A stretch of DNA of 64,000 bases from an uncultured Clostridia bacterium (GTDB lineage Bacteria; Bacillota; Clostridia; Christensenellales; Borkfalkiaceae), in assembly GCA_934247935.1 (NCBI GenBank), contig CAKQKE010000007.1, positions 1 to 64,000 of the forward strand, in the 5' to 3' direction. Shown here one piece after another: positions 45,082-54,055 of the stretch (the stretch's first letter is position 1; each line of letters starts with the position of its first letter). The notes beneath the pieces were generated by a model. That model searched no databases and had not been told where the DNA came from. It saw only the letters and a program-made list of their open reading frames with translations. Both the position numbers and the translations under genes were made by a program.

Positions 45082-46290
45082 TTAAAGCAATATTTTTACG
45101 TGTACTTTTTTACCCTTATGCAAGACAAACGAACCTTGCTTTAAAGTCTCTTCGTCAAGCGTCAAATCGTTTACGGTAAGTTTTTTATCTCCGATAGACA
45201 CGCCGCCGCCCTCGATAAGGCGTCTCGCTTCGCCCTTTGATTTAGCGATGCCCGCCGCCACCATTATATCGGGTACGGCTGTAAGTCCGTTTGCGTTAAA
45301 CTCAGGCATGTCTTCTTCGTTTCCGCCGAAAGCCGCCCGTGCCTGTTTTTGCGCAAGCAACGCCTTTTCTTCACCGTGAACGAGTTTTGTCACTTCAAAA
45401 GCAAGCCTTTCTTTTGCCGCATTCATTCTTTCGTCCTGATATTTGGTGAGTTCTTCTATTTCTTCAAGGTCCATAAAGGTCAAAAGTTTCATACACTCTG
45501 CAACCTTGCAGTCCTCGACATTTCTGAAATATTGATAGAAATCATAAACCGGGCATTTGTTTTCGTCAAGCCAAAGTGCGCCCTTTTGCGTTTTGCCCAT
45601 TTTTTTGCCTTCGCTGTTTAAAAGCAAAGTGCAGGTAAGGCAGAATGCGTCCTTTTGTTTCTTTCTTCTTATCAAATCCACGCCCGCAAGCATGTTTGAC
45701 CATTGGTCGTCGCCGCCCACTTCGAGTTTGCAGTTGTATTTTTCGTTAAGTACTAAAAAGTCGTAGCCTTGCATAAGCATATAGTTGAATTCGAGGAAAG
45801 TGAGGCCCTTTTCCATTCTTTGCTTATAGCACTCTGCAGTGAGCATTTTGTTTACCGAAAAATATACGCCGACGTCTCTCAAAAAATCCACGTAATTGAG
45901 GTTTAAAAGCCAATCTTTATTGTCCGCGATAATAGCGGCGTTTTCGCCATCGAAATTTATAAATCTCGACATTTGCTTTTTAAAGCACTCTACGTTTTTA
46001 CTTATCGTTTCGGGAGTCATCATCGTACGCATATCGCTTCTGCCGGAGGGGTCGCCTATCATGCCGGTGCCGCCGCCGAAAAGCGCAATGGGAGTGTGTC
46101 CGTACTTTTGCATCCACGCCATTGCCATAATGGGGATATAGTGACCTATATGCAAACTGTCGGCAGTGGGGTCGAATCCCACGTAAAACGAAACTTTTTC
46201 TTCGCCGAGCATTTTATATAAATCTTCGTCGTAAATAGTTTGTTTGATAAATCCTCTTTCCTTAAGCACGTCGTAAACGTTGTTTTTCAT
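45082..46290 (-). CDS. tyrS: Tyrosyl-tRNA synthetase
   Basis: 402 residues. Class I HIGH motif at 47-50 (SLHIGHY). The KMSKS loop reads KKMGKT (~230), as in the TyrRS subgroup with a G in this position. An S4 RNA-binding domain at about 335-400 starts GIAKSKGEARRLIEGGGVSI. YNYMLMQGYDF and QWSNMLAG match the tyrosine pocket. The promoter lies at 46430-46458; the leader (~130 nt) shows no T-box sequence, although T-boxes often regulate tyrS in Firmicutes. Confidence 0.95.
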   Translation of the reverse strand: MKNNVYDVLKERGFIKQTIYDEDLYKMLGEEKVSFYVGFDPTADSLHIGHYIPIMAMAWMQKYGHTPIALFGGGTGMIGDPSGRSDMRTMMTPETISKNVECFKKQMSRFINFDGENAAIIADNKDWLLNLNYVDFLRDVGVYFSVNKMLTAECYKQRMEKGLTFLEFNYMLMQGYDFLVLNEKYNCKLEVGGDDQWSNMLAGVDLIRRKKQKDAFCLTCTLLLNSEGKKMGKTQKGALWLDENKCPVYDFYQYFRNVEDCKVAECMKLLTFMDLEEIEELTKYQDERMNAAKERLAFEVTKLVHGEEKALLAQKQARAAFGGNEEDMPEFNANGLTAVPDIMVAAGIAKSKGEARRLIEGGGVSIGDKKLTVNDLTLDEETLKQGSFVLHKGKKVHVKILL

Positions 46291-46429
46291 TTCCTTACAC
46301 TCCGTATAAGCGCGGCGACTTTCGCAAATTCCAAATCAAATTTCATCGCAAAATTAACGGTAAAATATCAGTAAACCAAGCGATAAAATTTATACGTTGC
46401 CGCGGCAAATATTGTCGTATTTTTTATAC

Positions 46430-46458
46430 ATTATAACATTGTTTTTTATTAAACGCAA
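46430..46458 (-). promoter_or_regulatory. Promoter of tyrS
   Basis: Minus strand TTGCGT, a 17-bp spacer and TATAAT. Confidence 0.6.
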
Positions 46459-46562
46459 TCAAAAAAACATTTTTATATGTTTTTAAACCCGATAATTTTC
46501 ACTATTAATCGGAATTTGTTAAAATTTTACCTGTTAAACACGTAAAAAATATTTATTCCCGC

Positions 46563-46591
46563 TTGCATAATCAAAATTTGTGTGTTATAAT
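46563..46591 (+). promoter_or_regulatory. Promoter of the NifU-like/GGGtGRT pair
   Basis: TTGCAT, 17 bp, TATAAT; the ATG is at 46640 after TACGGAGGAACTATA. Confidence 0.7.
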
Positions 46592-46639
46592 TTATGCGGA
46601 AAAAAATAATAAATCCAAATTATTTACGGAGGAACTATA

Positions 46640-47332
46640 ATGCAATATTCAAAAGAAGTTGAAAGAATGTTTTGCGTTGCCAAAGGTCCTAACCACGGTC
46701 CTGCTCCCATTCCCGAAGAAGGAAAATGGGTGGCATCCAAAGAAATTACCGACATTTCAGGCTTCACACACGGCGTAGGTTGGTGTGCTCCTCAACAAGG
46801 CGCATGCAAACTTTCGCTCAACATCAAGAAAGGCATCATCGAAGAGGCTCTTGTCGAGACGATCGGTTGCTCGGGTATGACCCACTCTGCCGCTATGGCG
46901 TCTGAAATTTTGCCCGGCAAGACAATTCTCGAAGCACTCAACACCGACCTCGTTTGCGACGCCATCAACACCGCTATGAGAGAACTTTTCCTTCAAATCG
47001 CTTACGGCAGAAGCCAATCCGCTTTCTCTGAAGACGGTCTTGTAGTAGGAGCGGGTCTCGAGGACCTCGGTAAAGGTTTGCGTTCGCAAGTAGGTACTAT
47101 GTACGGTACCAAAGCGAAAGGCACGAGATATCTTGAAATGGCTGAAGGCTATGTTAAAAATATCGGTCTTGACGAAAACAACGAAGTAATCGGTTACGAA
47201 TTCGTAAGTCTCGGAAAAATGATGGATTTCATCACTAAAGGCTTGTCGCCCAACGAAGCATACGAAAAGGCGTCCGGTAAATACGGTAGATTCGATGAAG
47301 CAAAAACTGTCATCAATCCCCGTTTGCAATAA
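46640..47332 (+). CDS. NifU-like iron-sulfur cluster scaffold family protein
   Basis: 230 residues, longer than IscU (~130). The IscU/NifU-like core spans about 30-120: GWCAPQQGACKLSLNI, VETIGCSGMTHSAAMASEIL and PGKTILEAL, with Cys at 49, 56, 77 and 106, three of which match the usual cluster ligands. The rest (~125-230) is specific to this subfamily. Scaffold proteins assemble Fe-S clusters, but this type is found beside GGGtGRT proteins and not beside cysteine desulfurase. Its exact job is unknown. It is 17 bp upstream of the GGGtGRT gene and shares its promoter. Confidence 0.85.
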   Translation: MQYSKEVERMFCVAKGPNHGPAPIPEEGKWVASKEITDISGFTHGVGWCAPQQGACKLSLNIKKGIIEEALVETIGCSGMTHSAAMASEILPGKTILEALNTDLVCDAINTAMRELFLQIAYGRSQSAFSEDGLVVGAGLEDLGKGLRSQVGTMYGTKAKGTRYLEMAEGYVKNIGLDENNEVIGYEFVSLGKMMDFITKGLSPNEAYEKASGKYGRFDEAKTVINPRLQ

Positions 47333-47349
47333 TTCGGGAGGTAATTAAA

Positions 47350-48354
47350 ATGAGCGTTACTTTTGAAGGATATGAAAGAAGAATAGACAAAATCAATAAA
47401 TGCCTCGCCGAATACGGCATCAAAAGCCTTGAAGAATGTAAAGAAATCACTTTAAATAAAGGCGTTGACGTAGACGCTATCGTAAGAGGAATTCAACCCA
47501 TTTGTTTTGAAAATGCGGTTTGGGCTTATACGGTAGGTGCTGCTCTCGCTATCAAGAGCGGTTGCACAAACGCTGCCGACGCTGCCGAAAAACTCGGTGT
47601 TGGTCTTCAATCTTTCTGTATTCCCGGTTCGGTTGCAGACCAAAGACAAGTCGGTCTCGGTCACGGTAACCTTGCGGCAATGCTTTTGAGAGAAGAAACA
47701 ACTTGCTTCTGCTTCCTTGCGGGTCACGAATCTTTCGCCGCTGCAGAAGGCGCAATCGGTATCGCGCTTAAGGCAAACAAGGTAAGAAAGACTCCGCTTA
47801 AAGTTATTTTGAACGGTCTCGGCAAAGACGCTGCTTACATCATCAGTCGTATCAACGGTTTCACTTACGTTCAGACCAAATACGACTACTACACCGGCGA
47901 ACTTACTATCGTTAAAGAAATACCCTACAGCAAGGGCGACAGAGCGAAAGTAAGATGCTATGGCGCAGACGACGTAAACGAAGGCGTTGCTATCATGAGA
48001 AAGGAAGGCGTACAAGTTTCCATCACCGGCAACTCCACCAACCCGACGAGATTCCAACACCCCGTTGCGGGCACTTATAAGAAATGGTGCGTAGACAACG
48101 GCGTTAAGTACTTCTCAGTTGCATCGGGCGGCGGTACGGGTCGTACGCTTCACCCCGACAATATGGCTGCAGGTCCTGCTTCTTACGGATTTACGGATAC
48201 TCTCGGCAGAATGCACTCCGACGCACAATTCGCAGGTTCGTCTTCCGTACCCGCTCACGTAGAAATGATGGGCTTAATCGGTATGGGCAACAACCCGATG
48301 GTCGGCGCATCCGTTGCAGTTGCGGTTGCTATCGAGCAAGCAATGAATAAATAA
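47350..48354 (+). CDS. GGGtGRT family protein
   Basis: 334 residues. It carries the family's name motif SGGGTGRTLHPDNMAAGP at about 259-276 and conserved blocks CIPGSVADQRQVGLGHGNLA and ETTCFCFLAGHESFAAAEGA. Several conserved Cys and His could bind a metal or cluster. No function has been settled for the family. It is paired with a NifU-like scaffold in one transcript, which points to a role with an Fe-S cluster. RBS CGGGAGGTAATTAAA. Confidence 0.9.
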   Translation: MSVTFEGYERRIDKINKCLAEYGIKSLEECKEITLNKGVDVDAIVRGIQPICFENAVWAYTVGAALAIKSGCTNAADAAEKLGVGLQSFCIPGSVADQRQVGLGHGNLAAMLLREETTCFCFLAGHESFAAAEGAIGIALKANKVRKTPLKVILNGLGKDAAYIISRINGFTYVQTKYDYYTGELTIVKEIPYSKGDRAKVRCYGADDVNEGVAIMRKEGVQVSITGNSTNPTRFQHPVAGTYKKWCVDNGVKYFSVASGGGTGRTLHPDNMAAGPASYGFTDTLGRMHSDAQFAGSSSVPAHVEMMGLIGMGNNPMVGASVAVAVAIEQAMNK

Positions 48355-48712
48355 TTGAATTTTATTAAACATAACGATTTTATAAAGTCACGGATATTGT
48401 AAATATCGGGCAATTTTAAATATCTCCGCTTTCGGTATACCCGATAAAGCGACGGATATTTTATCGAATATTTGACAACTTTATAAATAATTAAGTTTTA
48501 TGAATTCTAAAAAAATTTAGTTTTAAAAAAACTTTAAGCGGCGGTTGAATTTCAACCGCCGCTTGTTTTTTATGGTTTATTTTACTTTGATTTTATAATT
48601 AATTTCTATCTTTTATTCATTATTTAATTTTATATTTATCATTACTCTGTTTTATAATTATCTCTAATTGTTTACCTCTCTATTTCAATTCAAAAATTCG
48701 TTATTTCATTTT
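48355..48712. other. Intergenic region after the GGGtGRT gene
   Basis: Holds the terminator at 48536-48572 and pyrimidine-rich AT sequence. No further feature seen. Confidence 0.6.
48536..48572 (+). terminator. Terminator of the NifU-like/GGGtGRT pair
   Basis: AAGCGGCGGTTGAA / TTCAACCGCCGCTT then GTTTTTT. Confidence 0.88.
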
Positions 48713-48937
48713 TTATTTAAATCTTTTAATAATGAAAAACAATACCGTGAAAAAACCAATAGGTAATCCTGTTATCAGAGCAATCGCACCTTTAGGCGTC
48801 AAATAAGCAAATACTTTTTTTATTTGAAGTATAAGCGGTAAATTATCCCGCACTATTGAGCCGATAGTTTTAAAAAACAAAGAAATTACTTCCCATAGAA
48901 TTGTTAAAACCTGATTAATTATATTGATTATATTCAT
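48713..48937 (-). CDS. Small hydrophobic membrane protein
   Basis: 74 residues from the ATG at 48937, preceded by AAAGAGGTGTG. Amphipathic or hydrophobic N-terminus (INIINQVLTILWEVISLFF) and a C-terminal helix (AIALITGLPIGFFTVLFFII) ending KRFK. No match recognised. The ribosome site supports translation; it could be a small toxin-like or regulatory membrane peptide, but no antitoxin or antisense RNA is evident. Confidence 0.5.
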   Translation of the reverse strand: MNIINIINQVLTILWEVISLFFKTIGSIVRDNLPLILQIKKVFAYLTPKGAIALITGLPIGFFTVLFFIIKRFK

Positions 48938-48960
48938 CACACCTCTTTTTTATATATTTT

Positions 48961-49000
48961 TGTAGTTTTTGCACAATACGTATGAGGTAAAAGCGTCAAA
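48961..49000. repeat. Dispersed palindromic repeat, copy 10
   Basis: TGTAGTTTTTGCACAATACG, then TATGAGGTAAAAGCGTCAAA. Confidence 0.6.
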
Positions 49001-49079
49001 TATATAAATTATAAGCCGCCTTTAATTTACAAAACCGCTTTCCGTTTAAGTTGTAAACCGCCATGCAAAACAAAATTAA

Positions 49080-49802
49080 TTACATATAAAAATGCAAAAA
49101 CCACGCTTTTGAGAAAGTTTTGTTAAACGAACTGTCTTCGTCGTCGATAATTACCTGATACACATCCTGAAGGTTTTTAAAATAACTTTGCATCAAAATC
49201 AAAAATATCACAAGCCCGAATACCACGCCCGCAATCACGTTGTACAAGGTGGAATTGAATATGCCTATAAGTGCCAGACCCAATCCGCCCAACACCGTTG
49301 TCAAAAGCGAATGAATTACGTAATAAAGCGTTTCCGCGCTGAAAAGATTTTTCTTTACAAACAAAAAGTGATTTACTTTACCGTTTTTCTTGAGTTTTAA
49401 AGACGAAGAAGATTTCTTTTTCAATACTTGATAAAACAATGCTTGTACTGTTTCTTTGTCGATATCGTTTACGTCAAACGTTTTTAATTGAGAAATACAT
49501 TGACAACACGCCCAATATATCTCTTTATACACGCGGTAACGCACGATAATGCTTGCCATTAAAAATCCGATAAGACCGATTACCATAAAAATCAAGCCTT
49601 TTGCGGGCATGCTTATCGAGTCTTGCGATAAAGTAAACGGCAAAAGAAATGTGCAAATCGACAAATACAACGCTATTATCTGGTCACGCTTCGTCTGTTG
49701 CAACGAAAGTTCGGAATGAGCATGCTCGTATAAATTGCTGAAATCGTAGTTTTTGGCAACTTTGATATCCTTGTTTTTAAGTTCTTTATTGGTAAATTTC
49801 AT
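49080..49802 (-). CDS. Four-TM membrane protein, possibly SLATT-like
   Basis: 240 residues. Two pairs of membrane helices: about 42-62 (IIALYLSICTFLLPF) and 70-90 (AKGLIFMVIGLIGFLMASII), then about 160-180 and 188-210 (VIAGVVFGLVIFLILM). A cytoplasmic stretch lies between the pairs. The layout of two helices followed by a long helical part recalls SLATT-domain effector proteins, but I cannot confirm the family and no nucleotide cyclase or SMODS partner is nearby. It begins directly at the stop of the monophosphatase gene (TAAATG), so the pair is coupled. Confidence 0.65.
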   Translation of the reverse strand: MKFTNKELKNKDIKVAKNYDFSNLYEHAHSELSLQQTKRDQIIALYLSICTFLLPFTLSQDSISMPAKGLIFMVIGLIGFLMASIIVRYRVYKEIYWACCQCISQLKTFDVNDIDKETVQALFYQVLKKKSSSSLKLKKNGKVNHFLFVKKNLFSAETLYYVIHSLLTTVLGGLGLALIGIFNSTLYNVIAGVVFGLVIFLILMQSYFKNLQDVYQVIIDDEDSSFNKTFSKAWFLHFYM

Positions 49803-50594
49803 TTATAATTCCTCCTTATACGGTATACGTTTTATATGTTTCGAGACGATTTCGGAAAGCGTTTTGTGGTTTTGCTTGCTGTTTGCGGCAAGCAGCAAAA
49901 TGGGCTTGTCGAAATAAACTCCTTCGTCGTTTAACGTGGTAATTACCCCTCCCGCCTCTTTTAAAATAAGTTGAGCCGCGGCAAAATCCCATGGGAAAAC
50001 CCTGATTTCAAAGTACAAATCGCACATACCCGCCGCCAGATAACAAAGTTCTAACGCGCACGAGCCGAATCGCCTGATATCGTTGCACTTATAGTACGCT
50101 TCTTCTATGACTTCAAAGCACGTCGGCGCGTACTCTTTTTTATACAAACTCATCGCAGTGCAAAGCAAACCGTCGGCAAACGGACGAGCGGAAACGCTTA
50201 TTTTTTTACCGTTTAAATATGCTCCTTTGCCTTTTTCGGCACAAAACAAATCTTCGGTGAACGGATTGTAGACCACGCCCAAAACTATTTCGTCGTCCTC
50301 TTTAAGTGCGACAGAGATTGCCGATTGATTTAATCCCCTTGCAAAATTCGACGTGCCGTCTATGGGGTCGACTATCCAACAATATTTCGCACCAAAAACG
50401 CTCTCGTGAGTGCTTTCTTCACCCAATACCGCCGAACCTTCAATTAATTTTTGCAATTTCTCGGTCAAGAATTGCTGAACTTGCTCGTCTGCGGAGGTCA
50501 CTATGTTGGCAAACCCGTCTTTTTGCTCGACTTCAAATGGTTTTGCCACTATTTTTTTCGCATCTTCGACTATTTTTATTACTTTTTTAATCAT
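49803..50594 (-). CDS. Inositol monophosphatase family protein (SuhB-like)
   Basis: 263 residues. Metal-binding motifs of the family: GEEST (E59/E60), DPIDGTSNF (D76, D79) and FPWDFAAAQLILKEAGG near residue 200. The enzymes dephosphorylate inositol-1-phosphate, 3'-phosphoadenosine phosphate or fructose bisphosphate; the substrate here is not determined. Upstream of and coupled to a 4-TM membrane protein. Confidence 0.9.
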   Translation of the reverse strand: MIKKVIKIVEDAKKIVAKPFEVEQKDGFANIVTSADEQVQQFLTEKLQKLIEGSAVLGEESTHESVFGAKYCWIVDPIDGTSNFARGLNQSAISVALKEDDEIVLGVVYNPFTEDLFCAEKGKGAYLNGKKISVSARPFADGLLCTAMSLYKKEYAPTCFEVIEEAYYKCNDIRRFGSCALELCYLAAGMCDLYFEIRVFPWDFAAAQLILKEAGGVITTLNDEGVYFDKPILLLAANSKQNHKTLSEIVSKHIKRIPYKEEL

Positions 50595-50740
50595 TTGTCT
50601 TTAATCTCCGGGATTATTATATCAATAACCAACACAAAGCGCAATAGTTTTATAAAAATTACCGCCGAACCATGTATTACTTTATTAAATTGCGTTGCTT
50701 TTTAAAATATAATTTTAAAATCGCCGTATTTTTCTCTTTT

Positions 50741-53700
50741 TTACGATAAGATACGCCGCTTTACAATAACGCACGCCACAAACCCTAATGCAAAAACAAG
50801 CGAGTCAAACGGCACCTCTTTCGTTTTGTCGTCAGCATCGAAATATTTTTGACAGTCTTTGCACTTGTAATGTGATTTTCTGCCGTGGGTTGAACACGTT
50901 GCCCTTACTCCTTCAACAAACTCCAAATCGTGATTTGAATCGTCAAACGGAGTCTCTAAAGATTCATAAGTTACTTCTTTCGTTTTGTCGTCGGCATCGA
51001 AACATTTTTGACAGTCTTTACATTTGTAATATGATTTTCTGCCGTGGATTGAACACGTTGCTCTTACCCCTTCAACAAACTCCAAATCGTGATTTGATTC
51101 GTCAAACGGAGTCTCTAAAGACTCGTAACTAACTTCTTTCGTTTTGTCGTCCATATCGAAATATTTTTGACAAATATCACATACAAAGTGCGCTTTAATG
51201 CCGGTTGCCGAGCAGGTCGCAACGACTTCTTGCACGTACTTCAAAGAATGTGCGGCGGGAATAATCACGTCGGACAACTGTATTTCCGTTTGCCCGTCGA
51301 CGTCAAATATTTTGCCGCAAGTTTCGCAAATCAAATACTCTGTGTTTCCGTCTTTCGTGCATGAAGAAGCGGTCGCATTTACCGTTTTCATAGCATGCGT
51401 ATGCTGTGATTGCGTCAAGATACCCTTTATGGAAAAAGTCAGTTTGTCGTTTGAAAGTTCAACGACGGTTACAGAAATTTCATCTGTAATATTCAAAGTT
51501 TCGTTTAATCCTACGGCACTGTCAGACTTGGTGTCATATTGTCCGTTCGATATTACGGCAAAATTCCATTGAGACCCGGAAGTGCCCAGGTTTGACGGGA
51601 AACGCACGTCGCTGTTTGCGAGATAACACACAAGTCCGCTTTTTAAAGTTTGTCCTTTAATAAGTTCGTTAAATCGACACGAATACACATTTTTAGATTT
51701 TGTATCGTACTTATTTTCCTTCCCTTCAAAACGGCGATATTCGAGATAAAGAGTTTTATTGACAGATGGCAAATCCAGTTTATACCCAACAATTCCTTCC
51801 GCATGCGGAGCGACAACGTTAAGCATATATTCTCCGTCTTTTGCAAGCGCGGGTAATTGCGTCTCATCTAAAAACCCCAATGCTTCTCTCTCTTTTACCG
51901 AGACGTACTGAACAATCGGCGATATCGGTTTACCCATTGCCGACATAAAATACACCTGACTCGACATATCGGAGCGGTATAAATCTTTTAATCCGAAAAC
52001 ATGCAGCGTTTCGTGACAAACTTTTCCCGTCGAAACTATGGGCAACTCGTCGGCGGCTTTATACAGCGCAGACTCGCCGCCGCTTTCATATAAAAAAGTC
52101 AACTGCACCATCTTATCGCTGATTAATTCTTTGCCGTTTACATAAGTCTTTACAAGGTTTGTATTGTCTTTATAATCCCACAAAGGCGAACCCCACGTTA
52201 CGTTGATGTTCTGAGTCGCGTTTTTATACACAACCGTTATGCAATCGATTTTTCCGTCGTTGTTTTTATCGAGTTCGCTTAAATCATAAGTTTTGCCCGA
52301 TGCGTCGACGGGTTTGCCTCCCTTTTCAAATACGTCGTTTACGGCATTACTCCAATCTTCTTTAAGTTCTGCCATACGCAAATACTCGCCGCCTTTACTA
52401 TAACCGTATGCGTTAAACTCGTCTTTTTCGGCGTAATAACCTCTCGGCCTTGAAAGAGTAAGCGAATTATCGCCGTCTAAAAGAAACAGCGTCGTCATTT
52501 TTATTTTTCCGTCCGAAATGCTGTCGAAATAATCGCTCACCGAATAAAAACTTTTGTTGTATGTATTGTCTATGATTTGCTTTACGGTGCAGTTTTGATA
52601 AACATCGTTTACAAATTCCGTTTCGTCGTTAAATTTGGCTAAAACCACTAAATTTACAAAATTAACCGACGAATCAAGTACTTCGTCTTTTTCGTCACCG
52701 CCGGCGGCGTTGACAGCCGATGTAAGGGCTTTTATACGAGCCACGTAATTGCCGAATTTTGAAAATCCGCTTCCGCTGCCCGCATAAGATAAATCCTTGC
52801 CGTTTTTTGAACTTAAAGTAATTTTCGCATCCCCTTCGATTATTCTTATCACAACGGAAAACCACTCTCCCTCATTCAGTTTTATCGGATTTGAAAGAGG
52901 TATTGTCACATATCCGCCGCAATCGAAACTCATGGTTTGTTTTGCCACGGACTTACCGCCCGCCGTAGGTGCGTCGTCTTGTCCAAACGGAGATAAAAGA
53001 CCGCAAAATATTTCCGCTTCAACCGTAAAATTGTTACCCGTGATGCCAACGTTTACCGCTGTCAGTTGTTCGGGTTTGCCGTCGATTCCCTTTGCCTTGT
53101 ACACGTTTGCCGCAATTTTATCGTTGCGAAGAGGAAAATCATCAATCAGCCCGTCGTAAAAATAATTGTTGTCGTACTTTTCTTTAAGAGCGAACGAAAA
53201 CGCATACATACAGGAAGAAGTATTGTCGTAAGAAATATAAAAATACGGATACCCGTCCGGCAAACCCGAATAACTGTTTTTTATAAGCCAGCCTCCGTTT
53301 TGCGTCGCGCCGCCCGGAGAAAAACTTTCGGCGGGAATATCGTCGTCCCAACCTATTATCGTGCAGGCGTGCGGATAAGACTGACTGCCTTTCTCGTTTT
53401 TCGGATTGTAATAATACACGTTGTTTGCGTTGTTATACTGAAAAGTTACCGCACCGTAAGTCGCCACGGCGTTTTTGATTGCGGCTATGCGTTGTACGGA
53501 ATCTTCTTTGTTCTCCGGTATACGAAACGCATTTTCAAGACGGTATTTTGCATTTTCAAACGGGTCGGCGGTTGCATCCCCTCCGCTTACCGGACCCCAC
53601 CAAGAGGAAAATAAAGTCGCTATTTTAGAGGGATTGCCCGTAGCGGCTAAATAATTGACGGAATTCCACTCTCCGTTGGTGTTCTGCAGTGGATCGCTCG

Positions 53701-54055
53701 TTCTTCTTTGAACCCTGTATGCGGCGGCAGTCGGATTGAGGTTGAGATTTCCGGCAGTTGCCGCACTATCGATTCCGCTGCGTAATATCGACGTCTCCGC
53801 CGCGGCAATCGACGAATATGCCCAACATAAATTTGTCGAACCTTGGTCTTTCACGGGCGTAACCATACCATATTCCCGCCAATCGAATTGCGACGTTTTT
53901 ATTATTTCGTCTATCGTCGGAATGGTAAAAGTTTTTTCTACGTCCGCCTTAACTCGTTTAGCGGGTGATTGAATATTAAGTTTTACCGACAGCGCAAGCA
54001 TAACCGCGCAAACGACGGCAAGCAATACCACCGGAATTTTTTTATTGTATTTCAT
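50741..54055 (-). CDS. Secreted two-peptidase surface protein: papain-like C1 plus M6-like metallopeptidase, with HC3 repeats
   Basis: 1104 residues. N-terminal signal or anchor (VVLLAVVCAVMLALSV). The C1 domain has oxyanion Q71 and nucleophile C77 (QGSTNLCWAYS), H229 (YPHACTIIGWDDD) and N260 (WLIKNSYSG). A lectin-like beta domain follows (~300-450), then an M6-like domain with zinc motif HETLHVFGLKDLY (681-693) and a MSAMG Met-turn. After a beta domain (~790-880) come C-terminal repeats, the last three 53 residues long (159-bp period), each with one His and three or more Cys (ATC...CKDC). A final helix with a basic tail (FVACVIVKRRILS) could anchor it in the membrane. Both active sites look intact. 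RBS ATAGGAGTTTAA. Confidence 0.83.
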   Translation of the reverse strand: MKYNKKIPVVLLAVVCAVMLALSVKLNIQSPAKRVKADVEKTFTIPTIDEIIKTSQFDWREYGMVTPVKDQGSTNLCWAYSSIAAAETSILRSGIDSAATAGNLNLNPTAAAYRVQRRTSDPLQNTNGEWNSVNYLAATGNPSKIATLFSSWWGPVSGGDATADPFENAKYRLENAFRIPENKEDSVQRIAAIKNAVATYGAVTFQYNNANNVYYYNPKNEKGSQSYPHACTIIGWDDDIPAESFSPGGATQNGGWLIKNSYSGLPDGYPYFYISYDNTSSCMYAFSFALKEKYDNNYFYDGLIDDFPLRNDKIAANVYKAKGIDGKPEQLTAVNVGITGNNFTVEAEIFCGLLSPFGQDDAPTAGGKSVAKQTMSFDCGGYVTIPLSNPIKLNEGEWFSVVIRIIEGDAKITLSSKNGKDLSYAGSGSGFSKFGNYVARIKALTSAVNAAGGDEKDEVLDSSVNFVNLVVLAKFNDETEFVNDVYQNCTVKQIIDNTYNKSFYSVSDYFDSISDGKIKMTTLFLLDGDNSLTLSRPRGYYAEKDEFNAYGYSKGGEYLRMAELKEDWSNAVNDVFEKGGKPVDASGKTYDLSELDKNNDGKIDCITVVYKNATQNINVTWGSPLWDYKDNTNLVKTYVNGKELISDKMVQLTFLYESGGESALYKAADELPIVSTGKVCHETLHVFGLKDLYRSDMSSQVYFMSAMGKPISPIVQYVSVKEREALGFLDETQLPALAKDGEYMLNVVAPHAEGIVGYKLDLPSVNKTLYLEYRRFEGKENKYDTKSKNVYSCRFNELIKGQTLKSGLVCYLANSDVRFPSNLGTSGSQWNFAVISNGQYDTKSDSAVGLNETLNITDEISVTVVELSNDKLTFSIKGILTQSQHTHAMKTVNATASSCTKDGNTEYLICETCGKIFDVDGQTEIQLSDVIIPAAHSLKYVQEVVATCSATGIKAHFVCDICQKYFDMDDKTKEVSYESLETPFDESNHDLEFVEGVRATCSIHGRKSYYKCKDCQKCFDADDKTKEVTYESLETPFDDSNHDLEFVEGVRATCSTHGRKSHYKCKDCQKYFDADDKTKEVPFDSLVFALGFVACVIVKRRILS

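Larger units (their letters stand above)
46291..46639. other. Divergent promoter region between tyrS and the NifU-like gene
   Basis: Two back-to-back sigma-A promoters (46430-46458 minus, 46563-46591 plus). Nothing else recognised. Confidence 0.6.

Noticed and set aside
46291..46430. T-box leader for tyrS
   Set aside because: No T-box consensus (AGGGTGG...ACCGCG) or Tyr specifier stem-loop with terminator was found in the ~130-nt leader.
48713..48937. Type I toxin for the 74-residue hydrophobic protein
   Set aside because: No antisense RNA promoter or repeated locus could be found, so I list it only as a small membrane protein.
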